Shown: positions 8,858-17,683 of the stretch, in pieces
Layout of the letters: each line of letters starts with the position of its first letter
Position numbering within the stretch: position 1 is the first letter of the stretch
Assembly (NCBI GenBank): GCA_964586155.1
Contig: CAZPHC010000007.1
Location: 62,001 to 126,000, forward strand
Source: SXNM01 sp964586155
GTDB taxonomy: Bacteria > Myxococcota_A > UBA9042
Length of the DNA: 64,000 nucleotides
Reading direction: 5' to 3'
Translations under genes and position numbers: made by a program
Notes under the pieces: generated by a model
What the model was told of the DNA's origin: nothing
Seen by the model: the letters and a program-made list of their open reading frames with translations, nothing else
Database searches by the model: none

Positions 8858-8978
8858 CGACCTGCTCCTGGGATCGCGGCGGCGGCGCTCGGGCATGCGA
8901 GCGCCGCCAGTTCGCGACGCTGCAACACCGCGCCGCACCCAACTGGATCGACAATTCGCACGTCGCACACGCAAACGC

Positions 8979-8984
8979 TACAAT
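8979..8984 (+). promoter_or_regulatory. candidate -10 element of the lipoprotein gene at 9023
   Basis: TACAAT lies 38 bases before the ATG. A weak -35 candidate (TTCGCA) is 18 bases upstream. The -10 is the best TATAAT match in this stretch and faces the plus-strand gene. Confidence 0.4.
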
Positions 8985-9022
8985 CGGGCCACGGCAGCCA
9001 GCCCGGCCGCCAGGAGCCCCCC

Positions 9023-9889
9023 ATGCACGTGATCGCGATCTCCCGTCGTTCTGCCCCGATCTTCGCGCTGTTGGCCATCAGCGTCAGCGCCTGCCTGCCC
9101 TTCGGCACCGAGTCGACGACGGCCTCGACCACCCCCTCGAACGAGGGCGGCCTCAAGATCGAGGACGTCTACGGTGCCACGATGGCGCTCGTCGCGACGT
9201 CGCAGCTGAGCGGCATCGTCTCGTCGGAGTCGAACATCGGCCAGGACGACGCCAACGTCGTCGCTGGGCGCCTGCGCGCCGGTCTGGCCAAGCAGGCCTG
9301 TGCCACGGTCGGCGGCGAGGGTGCGACCATCACCGTCGACTTCGGTAGCGGCTGCAGCCTGCCGGGCAGCTCGCTCGAGGTCGTCGGCAAGGCCACGATG
9401 ACCGTGAGCGTCAACGGCACCGGCGCCGACGCGACGCTCAAGGTCGACATGACGGTCGACGGCTTCGGCGCGGGCGGCAAGACCGCGACCGGCGCGGCCA
9501 GCATCACGGCCAAGGCCGCAGCCGACGGCCAGGACGTCGACATCGCGACCACGATGACCGCGGGTGACGCCGCGCTGCTCGGTGGCGTCCACGTCGACGT
9601 CATGGGCACGCCGGGCGCGGCCCCGACCAAGGTCGTGTTCTCGACCCTGCCCGACACGACGGTCACCTCTGGCAAGTCGACCCTGGCGGTGGATGCGTCG
9701 GCCGTGACCTTCGCCACCGGCGACTGCTACCCGTCGGCTGGCACCGTGGTGCTCAGCGCCGCCGGCGTGAAGGCGACGCTCGCGTTCTCGGCCTCGACCG
9801 CCCAGACCGGCATCGCGCAGTTCACCGCGCCGCTGTCGAAGAAGGCGGACGACAAAGAGCTGCCCGGCCTCGGTTGGAAGTGCCGCTAG
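9023..9889 (+). CDS. hypothetical lipoprotein, beta-rich
   Basis: The product has 288 residues. The start is an ATG preceded by CAGGAG, and the signal ends in a lipobox (AISVSAC). The mature part is rich in Thr, Val, Gly and Ala with alternating hydrophobic residues, suggesting a beta-sandwich or repetitive beta fold. A few Cys (residue pairs near 93-110 and 234) could form disulfides. I recognise no family. It is monocistronic with its own promoter, and its stop lies 13 bases from the stop of the convergent gene. Confidence 0.78.
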   Translation: MHVIAISRRSAPIFALLAISVSACLPFGTESTTASTTPSNEGGLKIEDVYGATMALVATSQLSGIVSSESNIGQDDANVVAGRLRAGLAKQACATVGGEGATITVDFGSGCSLPGSSLEVVGKATMTVSVNGTGADATLKVDMTVDGFGAGGKTATGAASITAKAAADGQDVDIATTMTAGDAALLGGVHVDVMGTPGAAPTKVVFSTLPDTTVTSGKSTLAVDASAVTFATGDCYPSAGTVVLSAAGVKATLAFSASTAQTGIAQFTAPLSKKADDKELPGLGWKCR

Positions 9890-9902
9890 CCCCGCCCCGC
9901 GC

Positions 9903-10691
9903 TCAAGGCCAGGTGATCTCGATCGTTCCGTCTTGAATCCGGCCGATGGCCCCGCCGCCATCGACCGTCGGATCGACCGCTCGGACCAGGCCCGCACCGT
10001 CCATCAACACCAGGCCGTGGAAGCGGACCGCCCCCCCGCTGGGCAGGCGCAGGACGCCTTCGTAGCGAAGATGCGCCTCCGCGGGGCGCTCGGCGTTCGG
10101 GCCAAAGACCTGCGCCTCGCGCAGCTCGATCGCCAGGCCGCACGGTCCCTTGGCCTCGAACCCGTGGGCGGCCGAAGGATCGCGGTAGATGGTGTAGCGG
10201 ATGATGTCGCGCCCGTTGGCCAGGATCAGCGCACGCAGCTCGAAGACGTGTTGCCCGGGGCCCGCGAGGCCGGCGGGCACGCGGACGCGGATCAACACCA
10301 CGCTGCGCTGGCGCCCACCGGCGGCGGCGATCCGCGCGGCGGTCTCGACGATGGTCGAGCCCTCGAGCGCTGTCGGGGGCCCGTCGTGGCGGAACGACAC
10401 GGCGGGGCGCGCCGGCGCCGGACGCGCCGCGGACGACGCCGGCACGGGAGCGGTGGGTCGAGCCTCGACCACCGGGCTCGACACGCGCTGGACAGGGATC
10501 GGGGGTGCCTGGACGACGGGCTCGCGCTGCCGAGCGACTTCGACCGCCGGCCCCACCGCGTCCCCGATGGTCAAGAAGCCCTCGCGGATCGTATGATCGA
10601 TGGACCGGGACGGCCGGACCTCGCCGCCCGCGTGTGGGCCAGCGTCGCGCACGGAACCAGCTACCTGACGCAGCCTGGACGTATCGGCCAT
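9903..10691 (-). CDS. hypothetical protein with Pro-rich middle, next to PHA synthase
   Basis: This 262-residue protein has no signal peptide. The N-terminal 60 residues are polar (MADTSRLRQVAGSVRDAG). A Pro/Ala/Val-rich linker follows (about 70-125), then a C-terminal beta-rich domain (about 140-262) with HVFELRALILANGRD and GLVLMDGAGLVRAVDP. I recognise no family. The start is supported by GGGGGAG upstream and by a separate promoter (10708-10736), so it is probably not only a tail of the pha-type operon. Its position directly after the PHA synthase gene may hint at a granule-related role, but this is only context. Confidence 0.7.
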   Translation of the reverse strand: MADTSRLRQVAGSVRDAGPHAGGEVRPSRSIDHTIREGFLTIGDAVGPAVEVARQREPVVQAPPIPVQRVSSPVVEARPTAPVPASSAARPAPARPAVSFRHDGPPTALEGSTIVETAARIAAAGGRQRSVVLIRVRVPAGLAGPGQHVFELRALILANGRDIIRYTIYRDPSAAHGFEAKGPCGLAIELREAQVFGPNAERPAEAHLRYEGVLRLPSGGAVRFHGLVLMDGAGLVRAVDPTVDGGGAIGRIQDGTIEITWP

Positions 10692-10707
10692 ATCTCCCCC
10701 TCGAATC

Positions 10708-10736
10708 AGGGTACATGGGCGAGCCGAGGCCGGCAA
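10708..10736 (-). promoter_or_regulatory. sigma70-like promoter of the gene at 9903-10691
   Basis: Reading the minus strand: -35 TTGCCG (10736-10731), 17 bases, -10 TACCCT (10713-10708). Transcription would start about 10 bases before the ATG, leaving just enough room for the ribosome site. Confidence 0.5.
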
Positions 10737-10815
10737 GAACACGATCGCGAACTCGAAGACCGTCGGCAGAGACGCTGCAAGTCCTTGCATCTTCAGGCTC
10801 TTACGCCCAAGGAAA

Positions 10816-11871
10816 TCAGGCCGGCGCAGGCTCGCAGCTGCGCCAGAAGGCTGCGAGCTTTGGCCATAGACTCTTCGCCGCCGCCTTGGACACGACGCCG
10901 CCGACATGGCTGCCGCCGAGTTCGAGGCATTCGCGCCGCTCGCTGCCGACCAGCTCCAGCAGCGCCCGGCACGAGTCGGCGGGCGCGATATGGTCGTCGC
11001 GGAAGATGACGGCCAAGGTCGGCGCGACCACGTTCGCGAGCGGGCACGGCTCGCCGCCGAGGACCAAGGTGCCCTTGGCCAGCGCATCGTTGCGGTAGAT
11101 CTCGCCGATGTAGTCCGAAAAGAACGCCCCGGGCAACGAGACGTTGTCGTTGGCCCAGGTCTCCATCGCGGCGTGGCCCTCGAGGAACTCGTCGCGCCAG
11201 GCGCGGTCGACCAGATGGACCACCCGCGACAGCTGCAGCGTCGGCCGCAGCATGTGGAACGCTGACTGCAACAGCTGCCAGGGCACCAGCCCGGTGGCGG
11301 CGACGAGGCCGTCGACGTCCAGGCTCGACGTCGTCGCCCAGGCGCGCAGCAACCCCGGATCCCCCTCCATGCGGATCGGCGCCGCGAGCGCGACCAAGCT
11401 GGCGACCCGCGCCGGATCCCGCGCCGCGAGCATCGCCGTGAACATGCCGCCCATGCAGTAGCCGAGCAGGTGCACCTTGCCGTCGCCACTGTGGTCCCGG
11501 GTGCGACGGCTGATCACGCGGAGCACCCGACCGAGGTAGCCCTCGACGATGGCGTCGAGATCGAGCCAGGCGTCCTCGGGCCCCGGCGTGCCCCAATCGA
11601 CGCAATAGACATCGAAGCCCTCGTCGACGAGCCATGCCACGAGGCTCTTGCCCGGCATCAGATCCAGCACGTAGTGCCGGTTGATGAGCGAGGGCACGAC
11701 CAGGATCGGCTGGCGCTGCACGACCCCGGTCGGACGCGGGCGGTAGCGCAACAGGCGCAGCTTGTTCTCGGTCCAGACGACGTCGGCTGGGGTGGTCCCG
11801 ACCGGAGGTTTGGGCAGCGACGGCAGCTGCGCCAGGCGCAGCAGGCGGGTCGCGTGGCGTTGGCTGATCAC
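10816..11871 (-). CDS. phaC: class III-like poly(3-hydroxyalkanoate) synthase subunit PhaC
   Basis: This 351-residue alpha/beta-hydrolase-fold protein has the length of class III PhaC. It shows LVVPSLINRHYVLDL and VDWGTPGPED, then the lipase-like box GYCMGG with the catalytic Cys near residue 139. An Asp in FRDDHIAP and a His in GGSHVGG complete the likely Cys-Asp-His triad. It would polymerise hydroxyacyl-CoA into storage polyester on granules. The start is a GTG overlapping the stop of the acyl-CoA synthetase gene by 4 bases (GTGA), so translation is coupled. Class III synthases need a PhaE partner; the small protein at 13617-13997 is a candidate. Substrate range cannot be read from sequence. 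Confidence 0.88.
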   Translation of the reverse strand: MISQRHATRLLRLAQLPSLPKPPVGTTPADVVWTENKLRLLRYRPRPTGVVQRQPILVVPSLINRHYVLDLMPGKSLVAWLVDEGFDVYCVDWGTPGPEDAWLDLDAIVEGYLGRVLRVISRRTRDHSGDGKVHLLGYCMGGMFTAMLAARDPARVASLVALAAPIRMEGDPGLLRAWATTSSLDVDGLVAATGLVPWQLLQSAFHMLRPTLQLSRVVHLVDRAWRDEFLEGHAAMETWANDNVSLPGAFFSDYIGEIYRNDALAKGTLVLGGEPCPLANVVAPTLAVIFRDDHIAPADSCRALLELVGSERRECLELGGSHVGGVVSKAAAKSLWPKLAAFWRSCEPAPA

Positions 11872-13613
11872 GCGTAGAGCTCCTCGAGCGCGGCGCCGAA
11901 GCGCGCGTTGATGGCGTTGCGGCGCAGCTTCAGCGTCGCGGTCAGGAAACCGTCGGCGACGGTGAGCGGCTCGTCGAAGATCTGGAAGTCCTTGAGGGTC
12001 ATGTAGCTTTCGAGGCCGCGATTGACCGCGTCGAATCGCTCGCGCACCAGCGCCCGCAGGTGCGCAGGGCGCTCGTCGGGCGCGACGCCGGCGGTCGCGG
12101 CGGCGGCGGCGTCCGGGTCGAGCCAGACACCCGCGACCAGGTAGCGCTTGCCGTCGCCATAGACGACGACGTGGGCAAAGAGCGGATCGTCGGCGAACCG
12201 CTGCTCGATGTTGGCCGGAGGCACGTTCTTGCCGCCCGCGGTGACCAGGATCTCCTTCTTGCGACCAATGATCTGCAAGAAGCCGTCGTCGGTGAAGCGG
12301 CCGAGATCGCCGGTCAGCAGGTAGCCGTCCGCGTCGAAGGTGCGCGCGGTCGCCTCGGGGTCCTTGTGGTAGCCGGCGAAGATGGTCGGGCCGCGAGCGA
12401 GGATCTCGCCGTCGTCCGCCAGGCGCAGCTCGACCGACGGCAGCGGCAGGCCGACGGTGTCGAAGCGGAAGCGGTCGGGGCGGTTCAGCGTCAGGGTCGG
12501 GCTCGCCTCGGTCAGGCCGTAGCCTTCGAGGATCAACAGCCCGTGGCGCCAGAACAGCTCCTTGACCCCACGCTCGAGGCCGGCTCCGCCCGACAGGCAG
12601 AAGCGCAGCCGATCGCCGACCAGGGCCCGCAGCCGCGCGCCGATCGCCGCCTCGTCCGGGCCAGCCTCGGCGGCGCGCTGGGCCAGCTTCTCCCAATACG
12701 CCGGCACGCTCATGAAGACGTGCGGACGGACCTGCGGCAGCAGCGCCAGCGCGTCCGCGGGCGTCGCCAGCGTCGAGACGAAGCCGAGCGTGTTGCCGAG
12801 GCAGGCCTCGCCAAAGCCGAAGATATGGGACATCGGCAGCCACAGCAGGTCGACGTCGCCGGGCTCGATCAGCGGCGCGTTGGTGCGGATCCAGTCGCAG
12901 CCGTTGATGCCGACGTTGCGGTGGCTGAGCGGCACGCCCTTGGGTCGCCCGGTGGTGCCCGAGGTGTAGAGCATCACGCCGGGCTGATCGAGGTCGAGCG
13001 TGTCGAGTCGGCGCTCGAATCGGCCCGGATCCGCGCGATCGGCGGCTGCGCCGTCGGCCTGCAGGGTCGCCCAGTCGAGCAGCATCGCCGAGGCCGCAGC
13101 CGCCGCGTCGGCCGCCAGGTCGCCTTCGTCGACGGCGCGCCGCAGCGTCGCGTCCGCGGCCGCCCGCGAGCCGAACGTCACGAGGTGGCGCAAACGCGGC
13201 ACCGACGGCAGCGCCAACGCCGCGCGGACCAGCAGCGCGTCAGCGTCGACGAACAGGACCGTGACGTCGCCGTGGTCGAGGACATACGCGAGGCCGTCGA
13301 CCGTGGTCGTCGGGTAGACCGGGACCATCGCGGCGCCCGACGCCTCGATGGCGAGCGCGGCGAAGATCCACGCGGGCTGGTTGCCGGCGAAGATCGCGTT
13401 GCGCTCGCCGACGCCGACGCCGCGATCGATCAACCACGCCGCAGCGTTGCGGATCTCCTGGGCCATCTCGGACCAGCGGATCTCGCGCACGCCCTCGTCT
13501 GGCTGGCCCGGACGGACGCCGACGCGAAACCGCACGAGATCTGCGCGCTCCGGCAGGGTGCGAAACACGGCCTGGGGCGCGGCCTCGAGGCCGAGGAAGG
13601 GGGTCGGGTCCAT
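11868..13613 (-). CDS. AMP-dependent long-chain acyl-CoA synthetase
   Basis: This 581-residue ANL-superfamily enzyme has the P-loop motif YTSGTTGRPKGV, the A5 motif YGLTEASP, the hinge/A8 region TGDLGRFTDDGFLQIIGRKKE and a C-terminal Lys in the TLKLRR segment. It would activate a fatty acid (or hydroxyacid) to acyl-CoA through an acyl-AMP. It has no signal peptide and is cytosolic. It is coupled by 4-base overlap to the PHA synthase gene and begins 3 bases after the phasin-like gene, which suggests it supplies acyl-CoA to polymer synthesis or reactivates released acids. That role is inferred from context; the family call is firm. Confidence 0.9.
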   Translation of the reverse strand: MDPTPFLGLEAAPQAVFRTLPERADLVRFRVGVRPGQPDEGVREIRWSEMAQEIRNAAAWLIDRGVGVGERNAIFAGNQPAWIFAALAIEASGAAMVPVYPTTTVDGLAYVLDHGDVTVLFVDADALLVRAALALPSVPRLRHLVTFGSRAAADATLRRAVDEGDLAADAAAAASAMLLDWATLQADGAAADRADPGRFERRLDTLDLDQPGVMLYTSGTTGRPKGVPLSHRNVGINGCDWIRTNAPLIEPGDVDLLWLPMSHIFGFGEACLGNTLGFVSTLATPADALALLPQVRPHVFMSVPAYWEKLAQRAAEAGPDEAAIGARLRALVGDRLRFCLSGGAGLERGVKELFWRHGLLILEGYGLTEASPTLTLNRPDRFRFDTVGLPLPSVELRLADDGEILARGPTIFAGYHKDPEATARTFDADGYLLTGDLGRFTDDGFLQIIGRKKEILVTAGGKNVPPANIEQRFADDPLFAHVVVYGDGKRYLVAGVWLDPDAAAAATAGVAPDERPAHLRALVRERFDAVNRGLESYMTLKDFQIFDEPLTVADGFLTATLKLRRNAINARFGAALEELYA

Positions 13614-13616
13614 CAG

Positions 13617-13997
13617 CTACTCCTTCGTCGCACCGGCGGCGGGTCGCGCGGCGAGCTCTGCGCGCAGGGCGGCGACCTCGGCGCGGCTGCTCTCGAGCGC
13701 CTGCTGCAGCGTCTCCACGGCCTCTTGCAGGTCGAGGATCCGGGCGGTGGCGCGCTCGACGGCGTGCAGCGTGCGATCGAGGTCATGGGCCGTGGCGAAC
13801 CCGGCGGCACGCACGGCCTCGGCCTGGGCCAGGACCCGGCGGCGCTGCAGCTCCATCACGACGCCGAGCAGGCGGCCGGCGGGCTCGAGCAGCAGGGGGC
13901 TGCGCAGCCCCGCGTCGGCGAGCTTGGTCGTGCTCGCCTCCCATTGGCTGAAGGCGGCGACGCCTTGGTCCCAGAGCGTGTCGAACGTCGACGACAT
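13617..13997 (-). CDS. small phasin/PhaE-like coiled-coil protein
   Basis: This 126-residue protein is nearly all helical. It starts MSSTFDTLWDQGVAAFSQWE and ends in a heptad-rich coiled coil (about 70-118, LQEAVETLQQALESSRAEVA) and a polar tail. Its place directly before an acyl-CoA synthetase and a class III-type PHA synthase suggests a granule-associated phasin or a short PhaE-type subunit; standard PhaE is about three times longer. Start: ATG with a strong GGGGAGGGG upstream. Sequence alone does not prove the function. Confidence 0.68.
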   Translation of the reverse strand: MSSTFDTLWDQGVAAFSQWEASTTKLADAGLRSPLLLEPAGRLLGVVMELQRRRVLAQAEAVRAAGFATAHDLDRTLHAVERATARILDLQEAVETLQQALESSRAEVAALRAELAARPAAGATKE

Positions 13998-14017
13998 GGT
14001 CCCCTCCCCCCCGGCCG

Positions 14018-14845
14018 TCACGGCCGCCACAACCAGCGCGCCTGGACGACGCCGTCGCCGTCGGCGACGACGCGGCCGAGTTCGCCCAGGCACTCGAACA
14101 TCCACGACCATTGCACACGCCGGGCGGTCGGACCGAGGACCGAACGGACCTCGACGTCGGTGCGGACGCGCAGCACAGGGCCGGCCGCGAGATCGGGCAG
14201 CTCCAATCGCCCGTGGCCATCGACGCGCATCGACCAGGTGTCGCTGCCTTGCCAGGGCAGGCCGTCGAGTTCGCCCTGCGTGGCGACCGTGATCTGCCAA
14301 TGATCGCCAGCCCGCAGCGGCGTGCGGACGACCGGGACCGGCGTCGCATAGCGCAGCAGCGTGCGCCCCTTCGTCGGGTTCGGCGTCGCGCTGACCACCG
14401 CGTGCAGCCAGAGGCCGGCGTCGTCCTGGTGGTACAGGCCGAGGCTCGCGCCCGACGCGTCGATCGGCAGCGCGAACGCCGCGGCCGGCACCTCGGTCGC
14501 CCACCAGCCGTCGGCCGCCAGCTGCAGCTGCACGGCCACGTGCTCGCCGGCGGTTTGCGCCCGCCAATCCCAGACGCGACGGCCCGCGGCGTCGATCGTG
14601 CCGTCGATCTCGACCGCGTCGCCAAGGGCCGGCGCGGTCGCGACCAGGTAGCGGGCTGCGGCGCCCGCGACGCCGCGGAGCTCGTGGGCCTCGATGGCGC
14701 CGTCGAGATCCGGCAGGCAGAGCGGCGCGTTGGCGTTCGGATCGTCGGCCAGCGGGGTCGCGTTGTCGACGCAGCCAGCGGCGAGCGCGCAGATCGCCGC
14801 GACGACGCAACGGGCTCGCCGGGTTCGGGATCGTCGCTGCAGCAT
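14018..14845 (-). CDS. hypothetical lipoprotein
   Basis: The product has 275 residues with a lipoprotein signal (AAICALAAGC). A short acidic linker (DDPNANAPLC) precedes a beta-rich domain with several Trp residues (VWDWRAQTAGEHV, DGWWATEVPAAAF, WQGSDTWSMRVDG). I recognise no family; the pattern resembles an all-beta carbohydrate-binding or lipocalin-like fold, which is only a guess. It lies 56 bases after the outer-membrane barrel gene and 20 bases before the phasin-like gene, so it appears to be part of the same minus-strand series. Confidence 0.72.
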   Translation of the reverse strand: MLQRRSRTRRARCVVAAICALAAGCVDNATPLADDPNANAPLCLPDLDGAIEAHELRGVAGAAARYLVATAPALGDAVEIDGTIDAAGRRVWDWRAQTAGEHVAVQLQLAADGWWATEVPAAAFALPIDASGASLGLYHQDDAGLWLHAVVSATPNPTKGRTLLRYATPVPVVRTPLRAGDHWQITVATQGELDGLPWQGSDTWSMRVDGHGRLELPDLAAGPVLRVRTDVEVRSVLGPTARRVQWSWMFECLGELGRVVADGDGVVQARWLWRP

Positions 14846-14901
14846 CCGCTCACACTCCGCAGGGCCGAACGTGGCCAATTCGCGCCGCGAATCCAAGGGT
14901 C

Positions 14902-16560
14902 TCAGAAGGCGAAGCCGAGGAACAGGCGGCTCATCCAGGCCGGCTGGGCCCTGGCCCCGGTGAAGCTGTTGTCGAAGCCAGCGCCGGGCAGCAGCAGCGC
15001 CGCCTGCCACTCGACCAGCAGGCCGCGCATCGAGAACGACAGCGTCGGATCGATCTCGACGCCGAGCCCGCGCGCCCCTGACGGCGACGAATTCGGCTCC
15101 ATCGCCCAGGACGCCACGACCGCGAGGTCGGCCACCGCGCGCACGTCGCCGAGGATGTCGCCGGCCCAACGCACATGCGGCCGCACCCAGGTCGCGTCGG
15201 TGACGGTGCCGACGATCTCGCGGAACAGGATGCGATCGATGCGGGCGTCGGGGTGCAGGCGGAAGTTGTCGATGCGGTTGTCGCGCGGCGGCGAGGCCTG
15301 CGCGCCGTCGAGGTCGCCCGGCAGCGGCCGCTCGCCGGCCACGGGTTGGTCGACGCCGAAGCCCGGCGCCGGATCGCCGCTGGCGGCCCCGAGATCCAGG
15401 CCGAACGAGCCGCCCATCAGCGCCCGGCCGACGCGGCTCTGCACGGCGACGGCCCATTGCAGCGCCTCGACCCGATCGCGCATCTCGACGCCCGGCAACA
15501 GCGAGCTCTGGCCGTAGCGGCCGGACAGCACCGCGGCTTCGAGCTCCAGCCGCAGCTGGCTGCGCTCGTAGCGGAGCCAGAGATCGCCCGCCAGGGCCGA
15601 GAAGTCGCGCTGCACGACCTGCCCCCGATCGAGGGACGAGGCGTCGGCACCGAGCAGCCAGCTCGCCGGCACGTCGACGGCCTGGTGCCGACGCGAGCCC
15701 CAGACGCCGCCTTCGAGGGTGCCGCGCCCTGCCCCGTGGCGGCGGGCCTTGGCGGTCGGCGTCACGACGTCGACCACGGCGAAGGTGATGGTGCGCACGT
15801 CGTCGGCGGGGTCGAGGTCGACCCGACGCGTGCCGTTGCCGCGGGCGACTGTCGGGCCGATGGCGCTGAAGTCGTAGGCGAGCGCCCAGACGAGGCCGGC
15901 GGCCGGCACGACCAGCGCGACGCGGTCGGCGGCGTCGCCGCTGTCGCAGTCATGGCAATCGCCACCGTTGGTCAACAGGCCGAGGCCCCAATGCGATCCC
16001 ATGCGGCCGGCGGCCAGGACACCAAAAGGCAACAGCGCCTCGGCCCAGAGCCGGCGCACCGTCAATGGTGCGCCCGAGGGCGACTGCCCGGTCGCGGCGG
16101 TCGGCGGGCCGTTGGGCGAGCTGCCGAGCGCGACGTTGTCGAGCAGGTCGAAGCGACCGTGCACCGCCACCACGCCGCGTGGCGCCCAGGCCGTGAGGTC
16201 GAGGCGCATGCGCATGTCGGCGTTGGTCTGCAGCTGCGCGCTCGGATCCGAGAGCGGCACGGGCCACAGAGGCTTGCCGGACGGGCCGAGGCCGTGGTCG
16301 AGGTCGAAGTTGTTGCGCAGCTCGAGGCGCGTCCGCATCAGCCCCGAGGCCGCGAACCCGGCCTCTGCGCGATCCGAGAGGCCGGCGCCGAGGCTGCTGA
16401 ACGTCTCGTTGGCCCGCGTGACCGGCGTCGTCGGCAGGGCCGCGCGCGCCGGCTGCGCGCTGAGCGCCACGAGGGCGGCGATCCACGTCAGCGACACGGT
16501 GCCCCGCCACGTCGCCTGCCGCGACGCCCCGACCGCGATCGTGCCCGGCGTGCGGCTCAT
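14902..16560 (-). CDS. outer-membrane beta-barrel protein, TIGR04551-like
   Basis: This 552-residue protein has a signal peptide (LTWIAALVALSAQPARAA). Alternating hydrophobic strands follow, with MRMRLDLTAWAPRG, GRMGSHWGLGLLTNGG and RILFREIVGTVTDATW, and it ends in an aromatic residue (FLGFAF), the usual barrel-insertion signal. The FREIVG and WGLGLL landmarks fit a barrel family I recall as nearly restricted to myxobacteria (TIGR04551). Its function is unknown. A Cys-containing loop (GGDCHDCDSGD) could bind metal. Its ATG overlaps the stop of the upstream hydrolase gene by 4 bases, so the two are coupled. Confidence 0.8.
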   Translation of the reverse strand: MSRTPGTIAVGASRQATWRGTVSLTWIAALVALSAQPARAALPTTPVTRANETFSSLGAGLSDRAEAGFAASGLMRTRLELRNNFDLDHGLGPSGKPLWPVPLSDPSAQLQTNADMRMRLDLTAWAPRGVVAVHGRFDLLDNVALGSSPNGPPTAATGQSPSGAPLTVRRLWAEALLPFGVLAAGRMGSHWGLGLLTNGGDCHDCDSGDAADRVALVVPAAGLVWALAYDFSAIGPTVARGNGTRRVDLDPADDVRTITFAVVDVVTPTAKARRHGAGRGTLEGGVWGSRRHQAVDVPASWLLGADASSLDRGQVVQRDFSALAGDLWLRYERSQLRLELEAAVLSGRYGQSSLLPGVEMRDRVEALQWAVAVQSRVGRALMGGSFGLDLGAASGDPAPGFGVDQPVAGERPLPGDLDGAQASPPRDNRIDNFRLHPDARIDRILFREIVGTVTDATWVRPHVRWAGDILGDVRAVADLAVVASWAMEPNSSPSGARGLGVEIDPTLSFSMRGLLVEWQAALLLPGAGFDNSFTGARAQPAWMSRLFLGFAF

Positions 16561-17510
16561 GGCTGCCCCTCGGCGAGGAACGCCACGAGATCACGCGTGC
16601 TCTGGCTGCGCGCCTCGATCATCGGGAAGTGGCCGCAGCGGGGGTAGGTCCGCAGCGAGGCATGCGGCAGCGTGCGCAGCAGTCGCTCGCCATAGCGCAG
16701 CGGCGTGACCTTGTCTTCGCGGCCCCAGAGCAGCAGGACGCGCTGCTGGATGCGCCCGTACAGCGGCTCCACCGCGCCGAAGCGCTGGCCGCGAACCGCG
16801 GCGAGGTGCGCCGCCAACGTGCCGGGCCGGGCGATGCCGGCGAGCGCGTGGTCGACCAGGGCCTGGGGCACGGTCTCGGGGGCGAAGAACGCGAGCTCGA
16901 GCCGATCTTCAGCGCGTTCGCGGTAGACCAGGCGAAACAGCAGCTCGCCGAGGCCAGGCGTCCGCGCCCACAAGAAGAAGGGCGGCAGCTGCTCTTCGAA
17001 CACCCAGGCGTCGTAGAGCGCGATGCGTCCGACCCGCTCCGGCGCCATCAACGCCAGCGCCAGCGCGACCGAGGATCCCCAGCTGTGCGCGACCACGTCG
17101 ACCTTGTCGACGCCACGCGCGTCGAGCAGCGCCAGCACGAGCCGTGCCTGGGCACCTGGGCTGTAGTCGCCCTCGGGGCGCGTCGACTGGCCAAAACCCT
17201 TGAGATCGAGCGCCAGGACCCGGCGCGTCGACGCCAGCTCGGCGCTGACGGCGGTCCAGGTGTCGAGCGACGCCGCGAATCCGTGCAGAAGCACCACGGC
17301 GGGCCCCTGGCCGCGGTCGACAAATCGAGTCTTCACACCGTCCAGCACGATCCAGCCCGCTTCGACGGGGCCAGCCGCGACGGGGACGTCGGCGAAACGC
17401 ACACACCCAGCCAGCGACGCGAGCGCGAGCGCGCCGACGACCGCAGCCAGGTGCGACCGCCAGCGGCGGGCGGGGCTCGTCGGGCGTATCGATGGCCGGG
17501 TGTGGGGCAT
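16557..17510 (-). CDS. alpha/beta hydrolase lipoprotein
   Basis: The product has 317 residues with a lipoprotein signal (LAAVVGALALASLAGC). The hydrolase core shows the oxyanion motif VVLLHGFAAS, the nucleophile elbow VAHSWGSS, an acid in LLWGREDKVTP and the catalytic His in CGHFPMIE. It is likely an esterase, lipase or epoxide-hydrolase-like enzyme anchored in the envelope. It is the first gene of the minus-strand series that continues through the barrel, the phasin-like protein, the acyl-CoA synthetase and PHA synthase, and it diverges from the PhaR-type gene. An in-frame extension upstream of the ATG at 17510 has no signal peptide. An extracellular polyester depolymerase or esterase role is conceivable but not shown. 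Confidence 0.85.
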   Translation of the reverse strand: MPHTRPSIRPTSPARRWRSHLAAVVGALALASLAGCVRFADVPVAAGPVEAGWIVLDGVKTRFVDRGQGPAVVLLHGFAASLDTWTAVSAELASTRRVLALDLKGFGQSTRPEGDYSPGAQARLVLALLDARGVDKVDVVAHSWGSSVALALALMAPERVGRIALYDAWVFEEQLPPFFLWARTPGLGELLFRLVYRERAEDRLELAFFAPETVPQALVDHALAGIARPGTLAAHLAAVRGQRFGAVEPLYGRIQQRVLLLWGREDKVTPLRYGERLLRTLPHASLRTYPRCGHFPMIEARSQSTRDLVAFLAEGQP

Positions 17511-17603
17511 GGAGGTCGCTGTCAGGGATGGTTGCGCGATGCTCGCGATGCTCGCGACGCAGACGGGCGGTGGGCGCCCGGGCCGGAACCCCCGGCGCCG
17601 GGG

Positions 17604-17632
17604 ATGCTGGCCAATCGCGGCGCGGCTGTCAA
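17604..17632 (-). promoter_or_regulatory. candidate promoter of the minus-strand pha-type operon
   Basis: On the minus strand a perfect -35 TTGACA (17632-17627) is followed by 17 bases and CAGCAT (17609-17604), a weak -10. Transcription would run toward the hydrolase gene at 17510. The palindrome at 17640-17654 lies 7 bases upstream of the -35. Confidence 0.4.
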
Positions 17633-17639
17633 CGGAACT

Positions 17640-17654
17640 TGCTGCACTGCAGCA
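17640..17654. promoter_or_regulatory. palindromic candidate PhaR operator
   Basis: TGCTGCACTGCAGCA is a perfect 7-base inverted repeat around one central base and contains CTGC-N3-GCAG. PhaR proteins of other bacteria are reported to bind TGC-rich sites of the CTGC-N3-4-GCAG form. It sits between the PhaR-type gene and the divergent pha-type operon, next to a -35 element. The site is seen directly; binding is inferred. Confidence 0.55.
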
Positions 17655-17683
17655 TCGCCAGAAACGTCGAGATGCCAAGGGGG

